DNA from: Rhodococcus rhodnii
GTDB taxonomy: Bacteria > Actinomycetota > Actinomycetes > Mycobacteriales > Pseudonocardiaceae
Length of the DNA: 64,000 bases
Assembly (NCBI GenBank): GCA_000720375.1
Contig: JOAA01000028.1
Span: forward strand, 1-64,000
Direction of reading: 5' to 3'
Shown here: in pieces, positions 35,582 to 45,289 of the stretch
Position numbering within the stretch: the stretch's first letter is position 1
Layout of the letters: each line of letters begins with the position of its first letter
Translations under genes and position numbers: made by a program
The notes under the pieces: generated by a model
What the model saw: the letters and a program-made list of their open reading frames with translations, nothing else
Database searches by the model: none
What the model was told of the DNA's origin: nothing

Positions 35582-37504
35582 GTGAGTGTTGAGTCCGTTT
35601 TCCCGAAGCTGGAGTCGCTGCTGCCCAAGGTGGCCAAGCCGGTGCAGTACGTCGGCGGTGAGCTCAACGCGACGGTGAAGGACTGGGATTCCACCACGGT
35701 CCGCTGGGCGCTGATGTACCCCGACGCCTACGAGGTCGGCCTGCCCAACCAGGGCGTGATGATCCTCTACGAGATCCTCAACGAGCAGCCGGACGTGCTG
35801 GCCGAACGTACGTACGCGGTCTGGCCGGACCTCGAGAAGCTGATGCGGGAACACGACGTGCCGCAGTTCACCGTCGACGGGCACCGCCCGGTCGGCGCGT
35901 TCGACATGCTCGGCGTCAGCTTCGCGACTGAGCTCGGCTACACGAACCTGCTGACCGCGCTGGACCTCGCTGGTATCCCGTTGCGCGCCGTCGACCGCAC
36001 TGAGGAGCACCCGGTCGTGCTCGCGGGCGGGCACTCGGCGTTCAACCCGGAGCCGATGGCCGACTTCCTCGACGCCGTGGTGCTCGGTGACGGTGAGGAA
36101 GCCGTCCTGGAGATCACCGAGATCGTGCGTGCGTGGAAGGCCGAGGGGTGTCCAGGTGGCCGCGTCGAGTTGCTGACCAGGATGGCCGAGCGCGGCAACA
36201 TCTACATCCCGCGCTTCTACGACGTCGACTACACGCCTGAAGGCGAGCTCGCGTACACGCGGCCGAACCGGGAGCGCGTGCCCGAGCGGGTGGCCAAGCG
36301 CACCACGATGGACCTCGACGCGTGGCCGTACCCGAAGCAGCCGTTGGTGCCGTTGGCCGAGAGCGTGCACGAGCGGATGAGCGTGGAGATCTTCCGCGGC
36401 TGCACCCGTGGCTGCCGCTTCTGCCAGGCCGGCATGATCACCCGGCCGGTCCGTGAGCGCTCGATCGAGGGCATCGGCGAGATGGTCAACAGGGGACTGG
36501 AGGCGAGCGGGTTCGAGGAAGTCGGCCTGCTGTCGCTGTCCAGCGCCGACCACTCGGAGATCGCGCAGATCACCAAGGGCCTCGCGGACCGATACGAAGG
36601 CACCCAGACAGGTCTCTCGCTGCCGAGCACCCGGGTCGACGCGTTCAACGTGGACCTCGCGAACGAGTTGTCCCGCAACGGAAGGCGCTCGGGCCTGACG
36701 TTCGCGCCGGAAGGCGGCAGCGAACGGATCCGGCGCGTGATCAACAAGATGGTGTCCGAAGAGGACCTCATCCGCACCGTGTCGGCCGCGTTCGCCAACG
36801 GCTGGCGGCAGGTCAAGCTGTACTTCATGTGCGGCCTGCCGACCGAGACCGACGAGGACGTGCTGCAGATCGCCCACATGGCCAAGGAAGTCATCCGGGC
36901 GGGGCGCAAAGCCGCCGGGCGCAACGACATCCGGTGCACGATCTCGATCGGCGGGTTCGTCCCCAAGCCGCACACCCCGTTCCAGTGGGCGGCGCAGACC
37001 GATCCAGACACTGTGGACAGTCGGCTGCGCAAGCTGCGCGCGGAGATCAACGCGGACCGCGGCCTGGCCCGGAACATCGGAATGCGGTACCACGACGGCA
37101 AACCGAGCCTCATCGAAGGCCTGCTGTCCCGCGGCGACCGCCGGGTCGGCCGGGTCATCGAACGAGTGTGGCGCGAAGGTGGCCGGTTCGACGGCTGGGG
37201 CGAGCACTTCTCGTTCGACCGTTGGGTCGACGCGGCCAAGGCCGAGTTGGAGCCGCTGGGCGTCAGCCTGGACTGGTTCACCACGCGTGAGCGCGGCGAG
37301 ACTGAGGTTTTGCCGTGGGACCACTTGGATTCCGGCCTTGACCGGCAGTGGCTTTGGGACGACTGGCAGGACGCGCTGGACGAGCAGGAACTCGACGACT
37401 GCCGCTGGACTCCGTGCTTCGACTGCGGTGTCTGCCCGACCATGGGCACGGCGATCGAGGTGGGCCCGACCGGCAAGAAACTCCTGCCGCTGACACCAGT
37501 CTGA
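35582..37504 (+). CDS. B12-binding-type radical SAM protein, TIGR03960 family
   Basis: 640 residues from the GTG at 35582. The N-terminal domain resembles a cobalamin-binding fold (DMLGVSFATELGYTNLLTAL, VLAGGHSAFNPEPMADFLDA). The radical SAM cluster is Cys274, Cys278 and Cys281 (RGCTRGCRFCQAG). The C-terminal CFDCGVCP may bind a second metal site. In many bacteria this protein is fused or adjacent to the TIGR03936 partner and next to rne and rplU; here the partner is 1.8 kb downstream, across the convergent protease. The precise reaction is unknown. Confidence 0.9.
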   Translation: MSVESVFPKLESLLPKVAKPVQYVGGELNATVKDWDSTTVRWALMYPDAYEVGLPNQGVMILYEILNEQPDVLAERTYAVWPDLEKLMREHDVPQFTVDGHRPVGAFDMLGVSFATELGYTNLLTALDLAGIPLRAVDRTEEHPVVLAGGHSAFNPEPMADFLDAVVLGDGEEAVLEITEIVRAWKAEGCPGGRVELLTRMAERGNIYIPRFYDVDYTPEGELAYTRPNRERVPERVAKRTTMDLDAWPYPKQPLVPLAESVHERMSVEIFRGCTRGCRFCQAGMITRPVRERSIEGIGEMVNRGLEASGFEEVGLLSLSSADHSEIAQITKGLADRYEGTQTGLSLPSTRVDAFNVDLANELSRNGRRSGLTFAPEGGSERIRRVINKMVSEEDLIRTVSAAFANGWRQVKLYFMCGLPTETDEDVLQIAHMAKEVIRAGRKAAGRNDIRCTISIGGFVPKPHTPFQWAAQTDPDTVDSRLRKLRAEINADRGLARNIGMRYHDGKPSLIEGLLSRGDRRVGRVIERVWREGGRFDGWGEHFSFDRWVDAAKAELEPLGVSLDWFTTRERGETEVLPWDHLDSGLDRQWLWDDWQDALDEQELDDCRWTPCFDCGVCPTMGTAIEVGPTGKKLLPLTPV

Positions 37505-37516
37505 TCGAGACGTGAT

Positions 37517-37553
37517 CGAGCGGGGCGGATCCTGACCAGGGCCGCCCCGCTCG
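37517..37553. terminator. Terminator after the radical SAM gene
   Basis: CGAGCGGGGCGG (37517-37528) pairs perfectly with CCGCCCCGCTCG (37542-37553). Confidence 0.75.
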
Positions 37554-37699
37554 CATGTCCAGGCCCGAACCGCTCGCGCCACGCCATCCAGACATGCGCC
37601 ATCGCAACAACAATTCCCTCGGGGGAACCCCTAAATTTCACGTTACCGCAAGGGTCTGACAGTTTTGGCCGAGCCGACTACCCGCTAGTTGGCGACCTG

Positions 37700-39088
37700 C
37701 TAGTTAGTCACCGCTGCCAAGGCATCCACCAGGCCATGCCCGTAAAACCCGTTGTACGGCGCATAACCCGCACAGTAAGCATCCTGCGTGCCGGTCCCGT
37801 TGAGGTCATAGTCCGCAGGGCACGGCACGGTCTGAGACTGGTTGTTGAGCATCCGCGTCAAAGCCGACGGCGAAGCCCCCGGATGAGTCGAAGCCAGCAA
37901 CGCAAGCACACCCGAAACATGCGGTGCGGCCATAGAAGTACCGCAGTACCGAGCGTAACCCCCTGGCACAGTGGAAAGAACGCAACCGCGCTCGGGATCT
38001 CCCTTACCACGCAACCGTTCCCCACCCGGAGCGGTCACGTCGATCACGCCAAGCCCATAAGCGCTGTAACCGGCCTTCAGCTTGTCCATACCCACCGACG
38101 ACACGGCGAGCACGTCGCGCAACCCCGCCGGCAGCACCCGGCAGCTAGGGTCCGGCGGGTTGGCCATGTCGACGTTCTCGTTCGTCGCCGCCGCGACGTT
38201 CACGACGCGCTGCGAGTAGGCATACGCGACCGCGCGCGTTAAGGCCTCCCGTACGACGCGTTGTCCGCCCTTGGAGCACGTGAACAACCACGGGTCGACG
38301 AAGTAGCTGCTGTTCGTGATCGTCATGCGCTTCTCGGCGGCCCACATGAAGCCGCACACCGCGTACTCCGGGTAAATCCGGCCGTCGTCATCAACCACGC
38401 GCACCGACGCGATGCGTACGCCCGGAGCGACGCCGGTAATGCCCTTGCCATCGTCAGCTGCGGCGATTGTGCCGGCCACGTGTGTGCCGTGCGGTGAGTT
38501 CTTGGGCGCCCAGGCCGCGGGCGTTGTGTCCGGGCGTCCGGTGAGGCAGCCCGCGGACACCGATGGGTCGACGGTGGCCTTCAGATCCGGGTGGGTGGCG
38601 TCGATGCCGGAGTCGAGTACGCCGACGACGACGTCACTGTTGCCGGTTGTCACCTCGTGGGCCGCGTCGGCGTTGATCATCGCCATGTCCCACTGCTCGG
38701 CTGAGCGGTCCGCCGACGACACAGCCGTTGCGCGGCGTACGCCGGTGCCCGCTTCCTCTGCCTTGCGCTTTTTGGGCGTGGCGCGCTGGGCGCTGAAGGC
38801 GCGATCGGCGCCGATCTGCTCGGTGAACCTCGGGTCGTTCGATGCCGCGACCGCCACCGCGATCTGCGGGTAGTACACGGTCGTGGTGCCGCACGCGCCG
38901 GTTATCTCGGCCTGCGCTTCGGCCGTGGATGTGCCACGGTCGAACACGACGATGTAGCGCGACGTGCTGCCACTCGACGCGAGTGCACACCCTGCGTCGG
39001 TGGGGTCGGCTGCAGCGGGCAGTGTGCACGTTGTCGTGAGCACTGCCGTGAGCACCGCTGCCGCCCTCACGCGGCGGAGCAGAGGCAC
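37700..39088 (-). CDS. Secreted subtilisin-like serine protease (S8)
   Basis: 462 residues from a GTG placed 8 nt after GGAGG. The signal peptide is AAAVLTAVLTTTCTLPAAA. An inhibitor-like propeptide spans about 45-125, and the catalytic triad is Asp159 (VLDSGIDATHPDL), His200 (SPHGTHVAGT) and Ser385 (CGTSMAAPH). There is no C-terminal anchor. Several Cys suggest disulphides outside the cell. The gene is placed between the TIGR03960 and TIGR03936 genes in the opposite direction. Confidence 0.92.
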   Translation of the reverse strand: MPLLRRVRAAAVLTAVLTTTCTLPAAADPTDAGCALASSGSTSRYIVVFDRGTSTAEAQAEITGACGTTTVYYPQIAVAVAASNDPRFTEQIGADRAFSAQRATPKKRKAEEAGTGVRRATAVSSADRSAEQWDMAMINADAAHEVTTGNSDVVVGVLDSGIDATHPDLKATVDPSVSAGCLTGRPDTTPAAWAPKNSPHGTHVAGTIAAADDGKGITGVAPGVRIASVRVVDDDGRIYPEYAVCGFMWAAEKRMTITNSSYFVDPWLFTCSKGGQRVVREALTRAVAYAYSQRVVNVAAATNENVDMANPPDPSCRVLPAGLRDVLAVSSVGMDKLKAGYSAYGLGVIDVTAPGGERLRGKGDPERGCVLSTVPGGYARYCGTSMAAPHVSGVLALLASTHPGASPSALTRMLNNQSQTVPCPADYDLNGTGTQDAYCAGYAPYNGFYGHGLVDALAAVTN

Positions 39089-39270
39089 GACAACTGACCT
39101 CCATCACTGGGTCGGCCGGCTCGGGGGTACCGGCTGTCCACCCTGCGGGACGGTAGCCACGCCGCGTCGGACAGACAAGTTCAACCGCGTTATTGCGCCT
39201 GCCGGTACGGTGCCAGCCGAACGCGGGTGCGCACCAGCCGAGCCGCCACAGACCACCAGAAGGAGTAACG

Positions 39271-40038
39271 CTGAGCCGTCAAGACCAGCCCAATCCGTCG
39301 CCACCTGGGGTGCAGAAGCTCAGGCTGCGTTACGCCAAACGTGGGCGACTGCGTTTCACGTCACACCGCGACATCGCGAGGGCCTTCGAACGCGCTCTGC
39401 GGCGAGCGCACGTACCCATGGCGTTCTCCCAGGGCTTCAACCCGCACCCGAAGATCTCGTGGATCGGCGCCGCGCCGACCGGCGCGGCCAGCGAGGCCGA
39501 GTACGTCGAGATCCAGCTGGTCGAGGTGGTCGAGCCGGCCAGGCTGCTGGCGGAACTGGACAAGGCCATGCCCCCTGGCCTCGATCTGCTCGAGGTGGTC
39601 CAGGCAGGCGCCGGGTCGCTGGCCGACCGGGTCGACGCCAGCCGCTGGCAGATCGAGGTGCCCGGCGTCGCGCACGCCGAGCTGGCCGCCGCAGTCGAGG
39701 CGTTCATGGCGGTCGAGGTGGCCGAAGTGGAGCGTCTGACCAAGAGCGGCATGCGCACAATCAATGTCCGACCTGCGGTTGTACGTGCGCAGACCCGTGA
39801 AGTGTCGGCGGGTGGGCAACCATATGGGATACTTGAGGTAGTTGTACGGCAGACGACACCTGCCGTGCGGCCGGACGACGTGCTGAGCGCGCTCCGTGTC
39901 GTCGCCGCTCTGGAACCGCCGGTGCCCGCGAAGGCGACCCGGATGGCCCAGGGACGGCTCGACGATGGCGGCGGTATCGCCGACCCGCTGGCCCCCGACC
40001 GGGGCCCGGAGCCGTCACGGGACGACGTCCACAGCTGA
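39271..40038 (+). CDS. TIGR03936/DUF2344 family protein
   Basis: 255 residues if it starts at the CTG at 39271 (MSRQDQPNPSPPG), which sits 5 nt after AGGAG. No ATG, GTG or TTG suits this ribosome site; the next candidate, GTG at 39310 (MQKLRLRYAKRG), has none. The domain is clear: LRLRYAKRGRLRFTSHRDIA and MAFSQGFNPHPKISWIGAAP. It is the usual partner of the TIGR03960 radical SAM protein and precedes rne. Function unknown. The C-terminal 40 residues are low in conservation. Confidence 0.85.
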   Translation: MSRQDQPNPSPPGVQKLRLRYAKRGRLRFTSHRDIARAFERALRRAHVPMAFSQGFNPHPKISWIGAAPTGAASEAEYVEIQLVEVVEPARLLAELDKAMPPGLDLLEVVQAGAGSLADRVDASRWQIEVPGVAHAELAAAVEAFMAVEVAEVERLTKSGMRTINVRPAVVRAQTREVSAGGQPYGILEVVVRQTTPAVRPDDVLSALRVVAALEPPVPAKATRMAQGRLDDGGGIADPLAPDRGPEPSRDDVHS

Positions 40039-40043
40039 CCTGT

Positions 40044-40060
40044 GCCACCCGTGGGGTGGC
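40044..40060. terminator. Short hairpin after the TIGR03936 gene
   Basis: GCCACCC-GTG-GGGTGGC, a perfect 7-bp stem 5 nt after the stop. It may end the upstream gene or belong to the rne leader. Confidence 0.5.
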
Positions 40061-40076
40061 GTGAGGCGAGGATTCC

Positions 40077-40225
40077 CGCCGTTCGCGCGGCGGACCAGGC
40101 AAGACAACGAACGAACCGGCTCTCGTCAGGGGAAGGCGGCGAAGAGACCGGCACACAACGTCCGCGGCCACGTGCCGCGGACCGAACAGGAGAGGCCCCT
40201 GTGCGGCCGCGTCCGAGCATGGACG
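40077..40225 (+). promoter_or_regulatory. Structured 5' leader of rne
   Basis: Three stems precede the gene: CCGCC/GGCGG near 40077-40094; the perfect GTCCGCGG/CCGCGGAC at 40160-40182 with a 7-nt loop; and GCGTCC/GGACGC near 40208-40225. RNase E genes are autoregulated through leader stems in enterobacteria; the same is an inference here. Confidence 0.4.
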
Positions 40226-40247
40226 CGCCCGGGGGCGGAGGAGCTAC

Positions 40248-43037
40248 ATGTCGGACACGACAACGCCCGCTGGCGACCAGACAGGCGAGCGGGACCTGAT
40301 CGACCTGCCGCCGAAGATCAGGGTGCACGCCCTCGCCAAGCTGCTCGGGGCGAGCAGCCGCGAGGTGATGGCGGCTCTGGCGGACCTGGACGAAGAGGTC
40401 CGCAGTGCGCAGTCCAGCGTCAGCCGTGAGGTGGCGCAGCGCGTCGTCGACGCGCTCGCTCCCCAGGAGGAGGAAGAACCGGCCGAGGAGCCGGTCGCCC
40501 AGGAGGACGGTGCGGAGCCCGCCGAGGAGCCGGCCGCCGAGGTCAAGCGGCCGAGGCAGCCGTTGTTCGCCTCCGCGTCGCCGCTGTTCCTGCCGCCGGA
40601 GGCGCAGGCGCGGCCGGCCCGGCCGCAGCCGGTCGAGGAGCCCGCCGAGGCGGCCGAGACCGAGCCCGAGGAGGCGGAGGACGCCGAGGCCACGGACGAG
40701 GAAGGCGCCACCCGTCGTCGGCGCCGTCGCGGCCGTCGTGGTCGTGGCCGCGGCAAGGGTGGCCAGGCTGACGACGCCGCGGACGAGCAGGACGAAGAGG
40801 AGGTTCCGGCCGCCGCTGAGGAGACCGAAGCCGCCGAGGGCGAGCCCGAGGAGGGCGACGACGCCGCCGAGGAGGGCACGAACCGCCGTAGGCGCCGTCG
40901 CCGCCGTCGCAAGGGCTCGGCCGACGACGAGGCTGCCGTCAGCGAGGACGACCCGCCGAACACCGTTGTGCACGTTCGGGAAGCGCGGGACGAAAAGTCC
41001 AAAGCGGACAAACCGGAGCGCGACGAGGTGCGCAGCGTCCGGGGCTCAACCCGGCTGGAGGCCAAGCGCCAGCGCCGCCGCGACGGCCGCGAGGCCGGCC
41101 GCCGTCGTGCGCCGATCCTGTCCGAGGCCGAGTTCCTCACCCGGCGCGAGTCGGTCGACCGGAAGATGATCGTCCGCGAGCGGACCGACCGCACCCAGAT
41201 CGGTGTGCTGGAGGACGGCGTGCTCGTCGAGCACTTCGTCACCGCGTCCGGTTCGGGCTCGCTTGTCGGCAATGTCTACCTCGGCCGCGTGCAGAACGTG
41301 CTGCCCAGCATGGAAGCCGCGTTCGTGGACATCGGCCGTGGCCGTAACGCCGTGCTCTACGCCGGTGAGGTCGACTGGGACGCCGCCGGTCTTGAGGGCA
41401 AGGCCCGCCGGATCGAGCAGGCCCTGTCGACCGGTGACAGCGTGCTCGTGCAGGTCACCAAGGACCCGGTCGGGCACAAGGGTGCCCGGCTGACCACCCA
41501 GATCAGCCTGCCCGGCCGGTTCCTGGTCTACGTGCCGGGCGGCGGCGCCACCGGGATCAGCCGCAAGCTGCCGGAGAACGAGCGCCGCAGGCTCAAGGAC
41601 ATCCTCAAGCGGATCGTCCCCGAGGACGCCGGTGTGATCATCCGGACCGCCTCGGAGGGCATCAGCGAGGAGGAGCTGGCCCGCGACGTGCGCAGGCTGC
41701 AGGCGCAGTGGCAGGTCATCAAGGACAAGGCCGAGGGCACCGACGAGGTCAAGAAGGCCAACGCGCCGACGTTGCTCTACGAGGAGCCGGACCTGCTGGT
41801 CAAGGTCGTCCGCGACCTGTTCACCGAGGACTTCTCCGCGCTGGTCGTGCAGGGCGACGACGCGTGGGACACGATCGACGCCTACGTCCGGCACGTCGCG
41901 CCCGACCTGCAGGAACGCCTGCAGCGGCACGTCGGTCCGACGGACGTGTTCACCGAGTTCCGGATCGACGAGCAGCTGCTCAAGGCGCTGGACCGCAAGG
42001 TGTGGCTGCCGTCCGGCGGATATCTGGTCATCGACCGCACCGAGGCGATGACCGTGATCGACGTGAACACCGGCAAGTTCACCGGATCGGGCGGCAACCT
42101 CGAGGAGACGGTCACCCGCAACAACCTGGAGTCGGCCGAGGAGATCGTCCGCCAGCTGCGGCTGCGCGACATCGGCGGGATCATCGTGATCGACTTCATC
42201 GACATGGTGCTGGAGTCCAACCGGGACCTGGTGCTGCGCCGGCTGACCGAGTGCCTCGGCCGCGACCGCACCCGCCACCAGGTCGCCGAGGTCACTTCGC
42301 TGGGTCTGGTGCAGATGACGCGCAAGCGCGTCGGCACTGGGCTGCTCGAGGCGTTCAGCGCCACTTGTGAGCACTGCCGTGGCCGTGGCGTGATCGTCTC
42401 GACCGAGCCGATCATCAAGTCGAACGGCTCCAACGGCGGCGCCAACGGTGGTGGCCACCAGCATCAGCACCAGCCGCCGAAGCAGGGCAAGGCGGAGGAG
42501 AAGGCGCCCGAGCGCACACGTGAGCGCCCAACTCGCGCCGAGCGCCGGGCCAAGGCCGAGCGTGCCCGTGCCGAGGCCGCTGAGGCGGCGGAGGCTGCTG
42601 AAGCCGCCGAGTCGGCTGAGACGCACGCCGAGGCTGCTGCCGAGGTCGCCGCTGAAGCCGCTGCTGAGGCGGTCGAGGCAGCGCAGGACGCCGCTGTGGA
42701 GGCCGACAAGGTCACCGCGGAGGCCGAACCGGTGGACGTCGAGCAGCCCGCCGAAGCTGAGGCGGTGACTGCGGACGCCGCGCCCGAGGAAGCCGTGTCC
42801 GACGCCGCACCGGAGAGCCCGGAAAGCGTCGAGGCTGAGCCGGTGACTCAGGAAACGGCGCCGGAGGTCGCTGCCGAGCACGCCGCGGGCACCAACGGGC
42901 ACGTCCCGGCGGCATCTTCCGAGGTGCCGCAGGGTGTCGACGACGACCTGGTGCTCGCGCCACCGCCCCGGCGGCAGCGCAGGCGCGCCGCGTCCAGGCC
43001 GGCCGGTCCGCCGGTCAACGCAGCTCAAGACCGGTAA
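40248..43037 (+). CDS. rne: Ribonuclease E/G family protein
   Basis: 929 residues from the ATG at 40248 after GGAGGAG. Residues about 20-75 look like an IF2 N-terminal module (PPKIRVHALAKLLGASSREV), followed by a long acidic and Arg-rich disordered region. The catalytic core (about 290-745) has the S1 domain (GNVYLGRVQNVLPSMEAAFV), DNase I-like site VIDVNTGKFTGSGGN and VIDFIDM (Mg-binding Asp), and the Zn-link CEHCRGRG. The tail is Ala/Glu-rich, then basic. It processes rRNA and mRNA and scaffolds the degradosome. Confidence 0.96.
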   Translation: MSDTTTPAGDQTGERDLIDLPPKIRVHALAKLLGASSREVMAALADLDEEVRSAQSSVSREVAQRVVDALAPQEEEEPAEEPVAQEDGAEPAEEPAAEVKRPRQPLFASASPLFLPPEAQARPARPQPVEEPAEAAETEPEEAEDAEATDEEGATRRRRRRGRRGRGRGKGGQADDAADEQDEEEVPAAAEETEAAEGEPEEGDDAAEEGTNRRRRRRRRRKGSADDEAAVSEDDPPNTVVHVREARDEKSKADKPERDEVRSVRGSTRLEAKRQRRRDGREAGRRRAPILSEAEFLTRRESVDRKMIVRERTDRTQIGVLEDGVLVEHFVTASGSGSLVGNVYLGRVQNVLPSMEAAFVDIGRGRNAVLYAGEVDWDAAGLEGKARRIEQALSTGDSVLVQVTKDPVGHKGARLTTQISLPGRFLVYVPGGGATGISRKLPENERRRLKDILKRIVPEDAGVIIRTASEGISEEELARDVRRLQAQWQVIKDKAEGTDEVKKANAPTLLYEEPDLLVKVVRDLFTEDFSALVVQGDDAWDTIDAYVRHVAPDLQERLQRHVGPTDVFTEFRIDEQLLKALDRKVWLPSGGYLVIDRTEAMTVIDVNTGKFTGSGGNLEETVTRNNLESAEEIVRQLRLRDIGGIIVIDFIDMVLESNRDLVLRRLTECLGRDRTRHQVAEVTSLGLVQMTRKRVGTGLLEAFSATCEHCRGRGVIVSTEPIIKSNGSNGGANGGGHQHQHQPPKQGKAEEKAPERTRERPTRAERRAKAERARAEAAEAAEAAEAAESAETHAEAAAEVAAEAAAEAVEAAQDAAVEADKVTAEAEPVDVEQPAEAEAVTADAAPEEAVSDAAPESPESVEAEPVTQETAPEVAAEHAAGTNGHVPAASSEVPQGVDDDLVLAPPPRRQRRRAASRPAGPPVNAAQDR

Positions 43038-43080
43038 GCAGGCCCCCGCTAGGGGCAGCGGAAGCATGTTGTAACCTAGT

Positions 43081-43108
43081 ACGTGGCCCGCCTTCCAGCG
43101 GGTCACGT
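43081..43108 (+). promoter_or_regulatory. Hairpin in the rplU leader
   Basis: ACGTGGCCCGC (43081-43091) pairs with GCGGGTCACGT (43098-43108) with one G-T pair over a 6-nt loop, 77 nt before rplU. It may be the rne terminator or an L21 autoregulatory leader. Confidence 0.5.
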
Positions 43109-43184
43109 CGTGTGCAGCCCGATCCGATAGATCAGGGCGCGCGTGGCCCACCCATCATTAACGAGTAGCAAGCAGGAGACTTCC

Positions 43185-43499
43185 GTGTCCGCGTACGCGA
43201 TCGTCAAGACCGGCGGCAAGCAGTACAAGGTCGCCGTGGGCGACGTCGTCGAGGTCGAGAAGCTCGAGGGCGAGCCGGGCACCGAGCTCACCTTCCCGGC
43301 AGTGCTCGTTGTCGATGGCACCGACGTCACCACCGACGCCGACGCGCTGGCCAAGGTGTCGGTGACGGGCAAGGTCGTGGCCCAGACCAAGGGCCCCAAG
43401 ATCCGCATCCACAAGTTCAAGAACAAGACCGGATACCACAAGCGCCAGGGTCACCGTCAGAAGCTGACCCGCGTCGAGGTCACCGGCATCACCAAGTAA
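43185..43499 (+). CDS. rplU: 50S ribosomal protein L21
   Basis: 104 residues from the GTG at 43185 ([16 protein letters not shown]), 9 nt after AGGAG. The L21 core ([20 protein letters not shown]) and the C-terminal motif [17 protein letters not shown] sequence ([18 protein letters not shown]) are intact. It is in an operon with rpmA. Confidence 0.98.
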   Translation: MSAYAIVKTGGKQYKVAVGDVVEVEKLEGEPGTELTFPAVLVVDGTDVTTDADALAKVSVTGKVVAQTKGPKIRIHKFKNKTGYHKRQGHRQKLTRVEVTGITK

Positions 43500-43513
43500 G
43501 GACCTGACCAGCC

Positions 43514-43777
43514 ATGGCACACAAAAAGGGCGCATCCAGCTCCCGCAACGGCCGTGACTCCAACCCGCAGTACCTGGGAGTCAAGCGGTTCGGCGGCCAG
43601 GTGGTGAAGGCCGGTGAGATCCTGATCCGCCAGCGCGGCACCAAGTTCCACCCGGGCGTCAACGTCGGCCGCGGCAAGGACGACACCTTGTTCGCTCTGG
43701 CCGCCGGTGCGGTCCAGTTCGGTGCGAAGCGCGGCCGCAAGACCGTGAACATCGTTCCGGTCGAGGCTTCGGCCTAA
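43514..43777 (+). CDS. rpmA: 50S ribosomal protein L27
   Basis: 87 residues. The N-terminus [19 protein letters not shown] begins directly with the mature sequence, as usual in actinobacteria, and [15 protein letters not shown] is the L27 signature. It reaches the peptidyl-transferase centre. Confidence 0.98.
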   Translation: MAHKKGASSSRNGRDSNPQYLGVKRFGGQVVKAGEILIRQRGTKFHPGVNVGRGKDDTLFALAAGAVQFGAKRGRKTVNIVPVEASA

Positions 43778-43794
43778 TCGACCTAGCATTTCCA

Positions 43795-43821
43795 GGGGCG
43801 GGCCTGATGTAGGCCCGCCCC
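43795..43821 (+). terminator. Terminator after rpmA
   Basis: GGGGCGGGCCT (43795-43805) pairs perfectly with AGGCCCGCCCC (43811-43821), loop GATGT, followed by TTGGTG. obgE starts 28 bp later. Confidence 0.8.
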
Positions 43822-43849
43822 TTGGTGCGTTTCCAGAGAGGAACCCGCT

Positions 43850-45289
43850 GTGTCCCGATTCGTCGACCGTGTGGTGATCCACGTCGCCGCCGGTGACGGG
43901 GGTAACGGCGTTGCCTCCGTACACCGGGAGAAGTTCAAGCCGCTCGGCGGCCCCGACGGCGGTAACGGCGGTAACGGCGGCGACGTCGTGCTCGTTGTCG
44001 ACCCCGGCGTGCACACGCTGCTGGACTTCCACTTCCGGCCGCACGCCAGTGGCGGCAATGGCAAACCAGGCCAGGGCGCCAACCGTGACGGCGCCAACGG
44101 CGCGCCGCTCGAGTTGAAGGTCCCGGACGGCACCGTCGTGATGACCGAAGACGGTGAAGTGCTGGCCGACCTGGTCGGTGCCGGCACGACGTTCGTGGCC
44201 GCCGCGGGTGGTCGTGGCGGGCTCGGCAACGCCGCTCTGGCGTCCAAGGCGCGTAAGGCCCCAGGGTTCGCGCTGCTCGGCGAGCCGGGGGAGCGGCGCG
44301 ACCTCGTGCTTGAGCTGCGCTCGGTCGCTGACGTCGGCCTGGTGGGCTTCCCGTCGGCGGGCAAGTCGTCGCTGATCGCGGTGCTGTCCGCGGCGCGGCC
44401 GAAGATCGCCGACTATCCCTTCACCACGCTGGTGCCGAATCTCGGCGTGATCACCAGTGGCGACCACGTCTTCACCATGGCCGATGTGCCCGGCCTGATC
44501 CCGGGCGCGAGCCAGGGCAAGGGCCTCGGCCTGGACTTCCTGCGGCACATCGAGCGGTGCGCGGTGCTCGTGCACGTCGTCGACTGCGCGACGTACGAAG
44601 CCGACCGCGATCCGATGTCCGATGTGGACGCTCTGGAAGCCGAACTCGCCCGCTACACCCCGGCGCTGGGCGGCGACCTGGCCTCGCGGCCGCGCGTGGT
44701 GGTGCTGAACAAGATCGACATCCCGGACGCGCGCGACCTGGCCGAGATGGTCAAGCCGGACTTCGAAGCGCGCGGCTGGCCGGTGTACGAGGTGTCGACC
44801 GCGACCAGGGAAGGCTTGCGGGAGCTGACTTTCGCGCTGGCCGAGGTGGTCGAGCAGTACCGCGCCGCGCAGCCCGTCGCCGAGGTCACCCGGGTCGTGC
44901 TGCGGCCGAAAGCCGTGGACGACAAGGGTTACGAGATCATCCCCGACCCGGACGACGAGACCGGTTTCATTGTCACCGGCGAACGCCCGGAACGTTGGGT
45001 GCGCCAGACGGACTTCAACAACGACGAAGCCGTCGGATACCTCGCCGACCGCCTCAACAGGCTCGGCGTCGAGGACACGTTGGCGGCCATGGGCGCACAG
45101 CCCGGGTGTGCCGTCACGATCGGGACGTGGACTTTCGATTGGGAGCCGTCCACTCCTGGCGTCGCTGCCGTGCTGACCGGGCGCGGAACCGATGTACGGC
45201 TCGAGCAAACCGACCGCGTGAACGCCGCGGAACGCAAGATGGCCAGGCGGATGCGCCGTGGCCTGCCGGTCGAGGATGAGGACGAGTGA
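43850..45289 (+). CDS. obgE: GTPase ObgE/CgtA
   Basis: 479 residues from a GTG. The Gly-rich Obg domain covers about 1-160 ([20 protein letters not shown]). The G domain has G1 [10 protein letters not shown]3 [10 protein letters not shown] and G4 NKID. The C-terminal OCT domain ([20 protein letters not shown]) is followed by an acidic tail. It acts in 50S assembly and stress control. It overlaps proB by 4 bp. Confidence 0.97.
   Translation: MSRFVDRVVIHVAAGDGGNGVASVHREKFKPLGGPDGGNGGNGGDVVLVVDPGVHTLLDFHFRPHASGGNGKPGQGANRDGANGAPLELKVPDGTVVMTEDGEVLADLVGAGTTFVAAAGGRGGLGNAALASKARKAPGFALLGEPGERRDLVLELRSVADVGLVGFPSAGKSSLIAVLSAARPKIADYPFTTLVPNLGVITSGDHVFTMADVPGLIPGASQGKGLGLDFLRHIERCAVLVHVVDCATYEADRDPMSDVDALEAELARYTPALGGDLASRPRVVVLNKIDIPDARDLAEMVKPDFEARGWPVYEVSTATREGLRELTFALAEVVEQYRAAQPVAEVTRVVLRPKAVDDKGYEIIPDPDDETGFIVTGERPERWVRQTDFNNDEAVGYLADRLNRLGVEDTLAAMGAQPGCAVTIGTWTFDWEPSTPGVAAVLTGRGTDVRLEQTDRVNAAERKMARRMRRGLPVEDEDE

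Noticed and set aside
35567..37582. 671-residue minus-strand open frame opposite the radical SAM gene
   Set aside because: Antisense shadow; Arg/His/Val-rich composition without motifs.
41046..43151. 701-residue minus-strand open frame opposite rne
   Set aside because: Antisense shadow of a strongly biased gene; no family features, and rne is certain.
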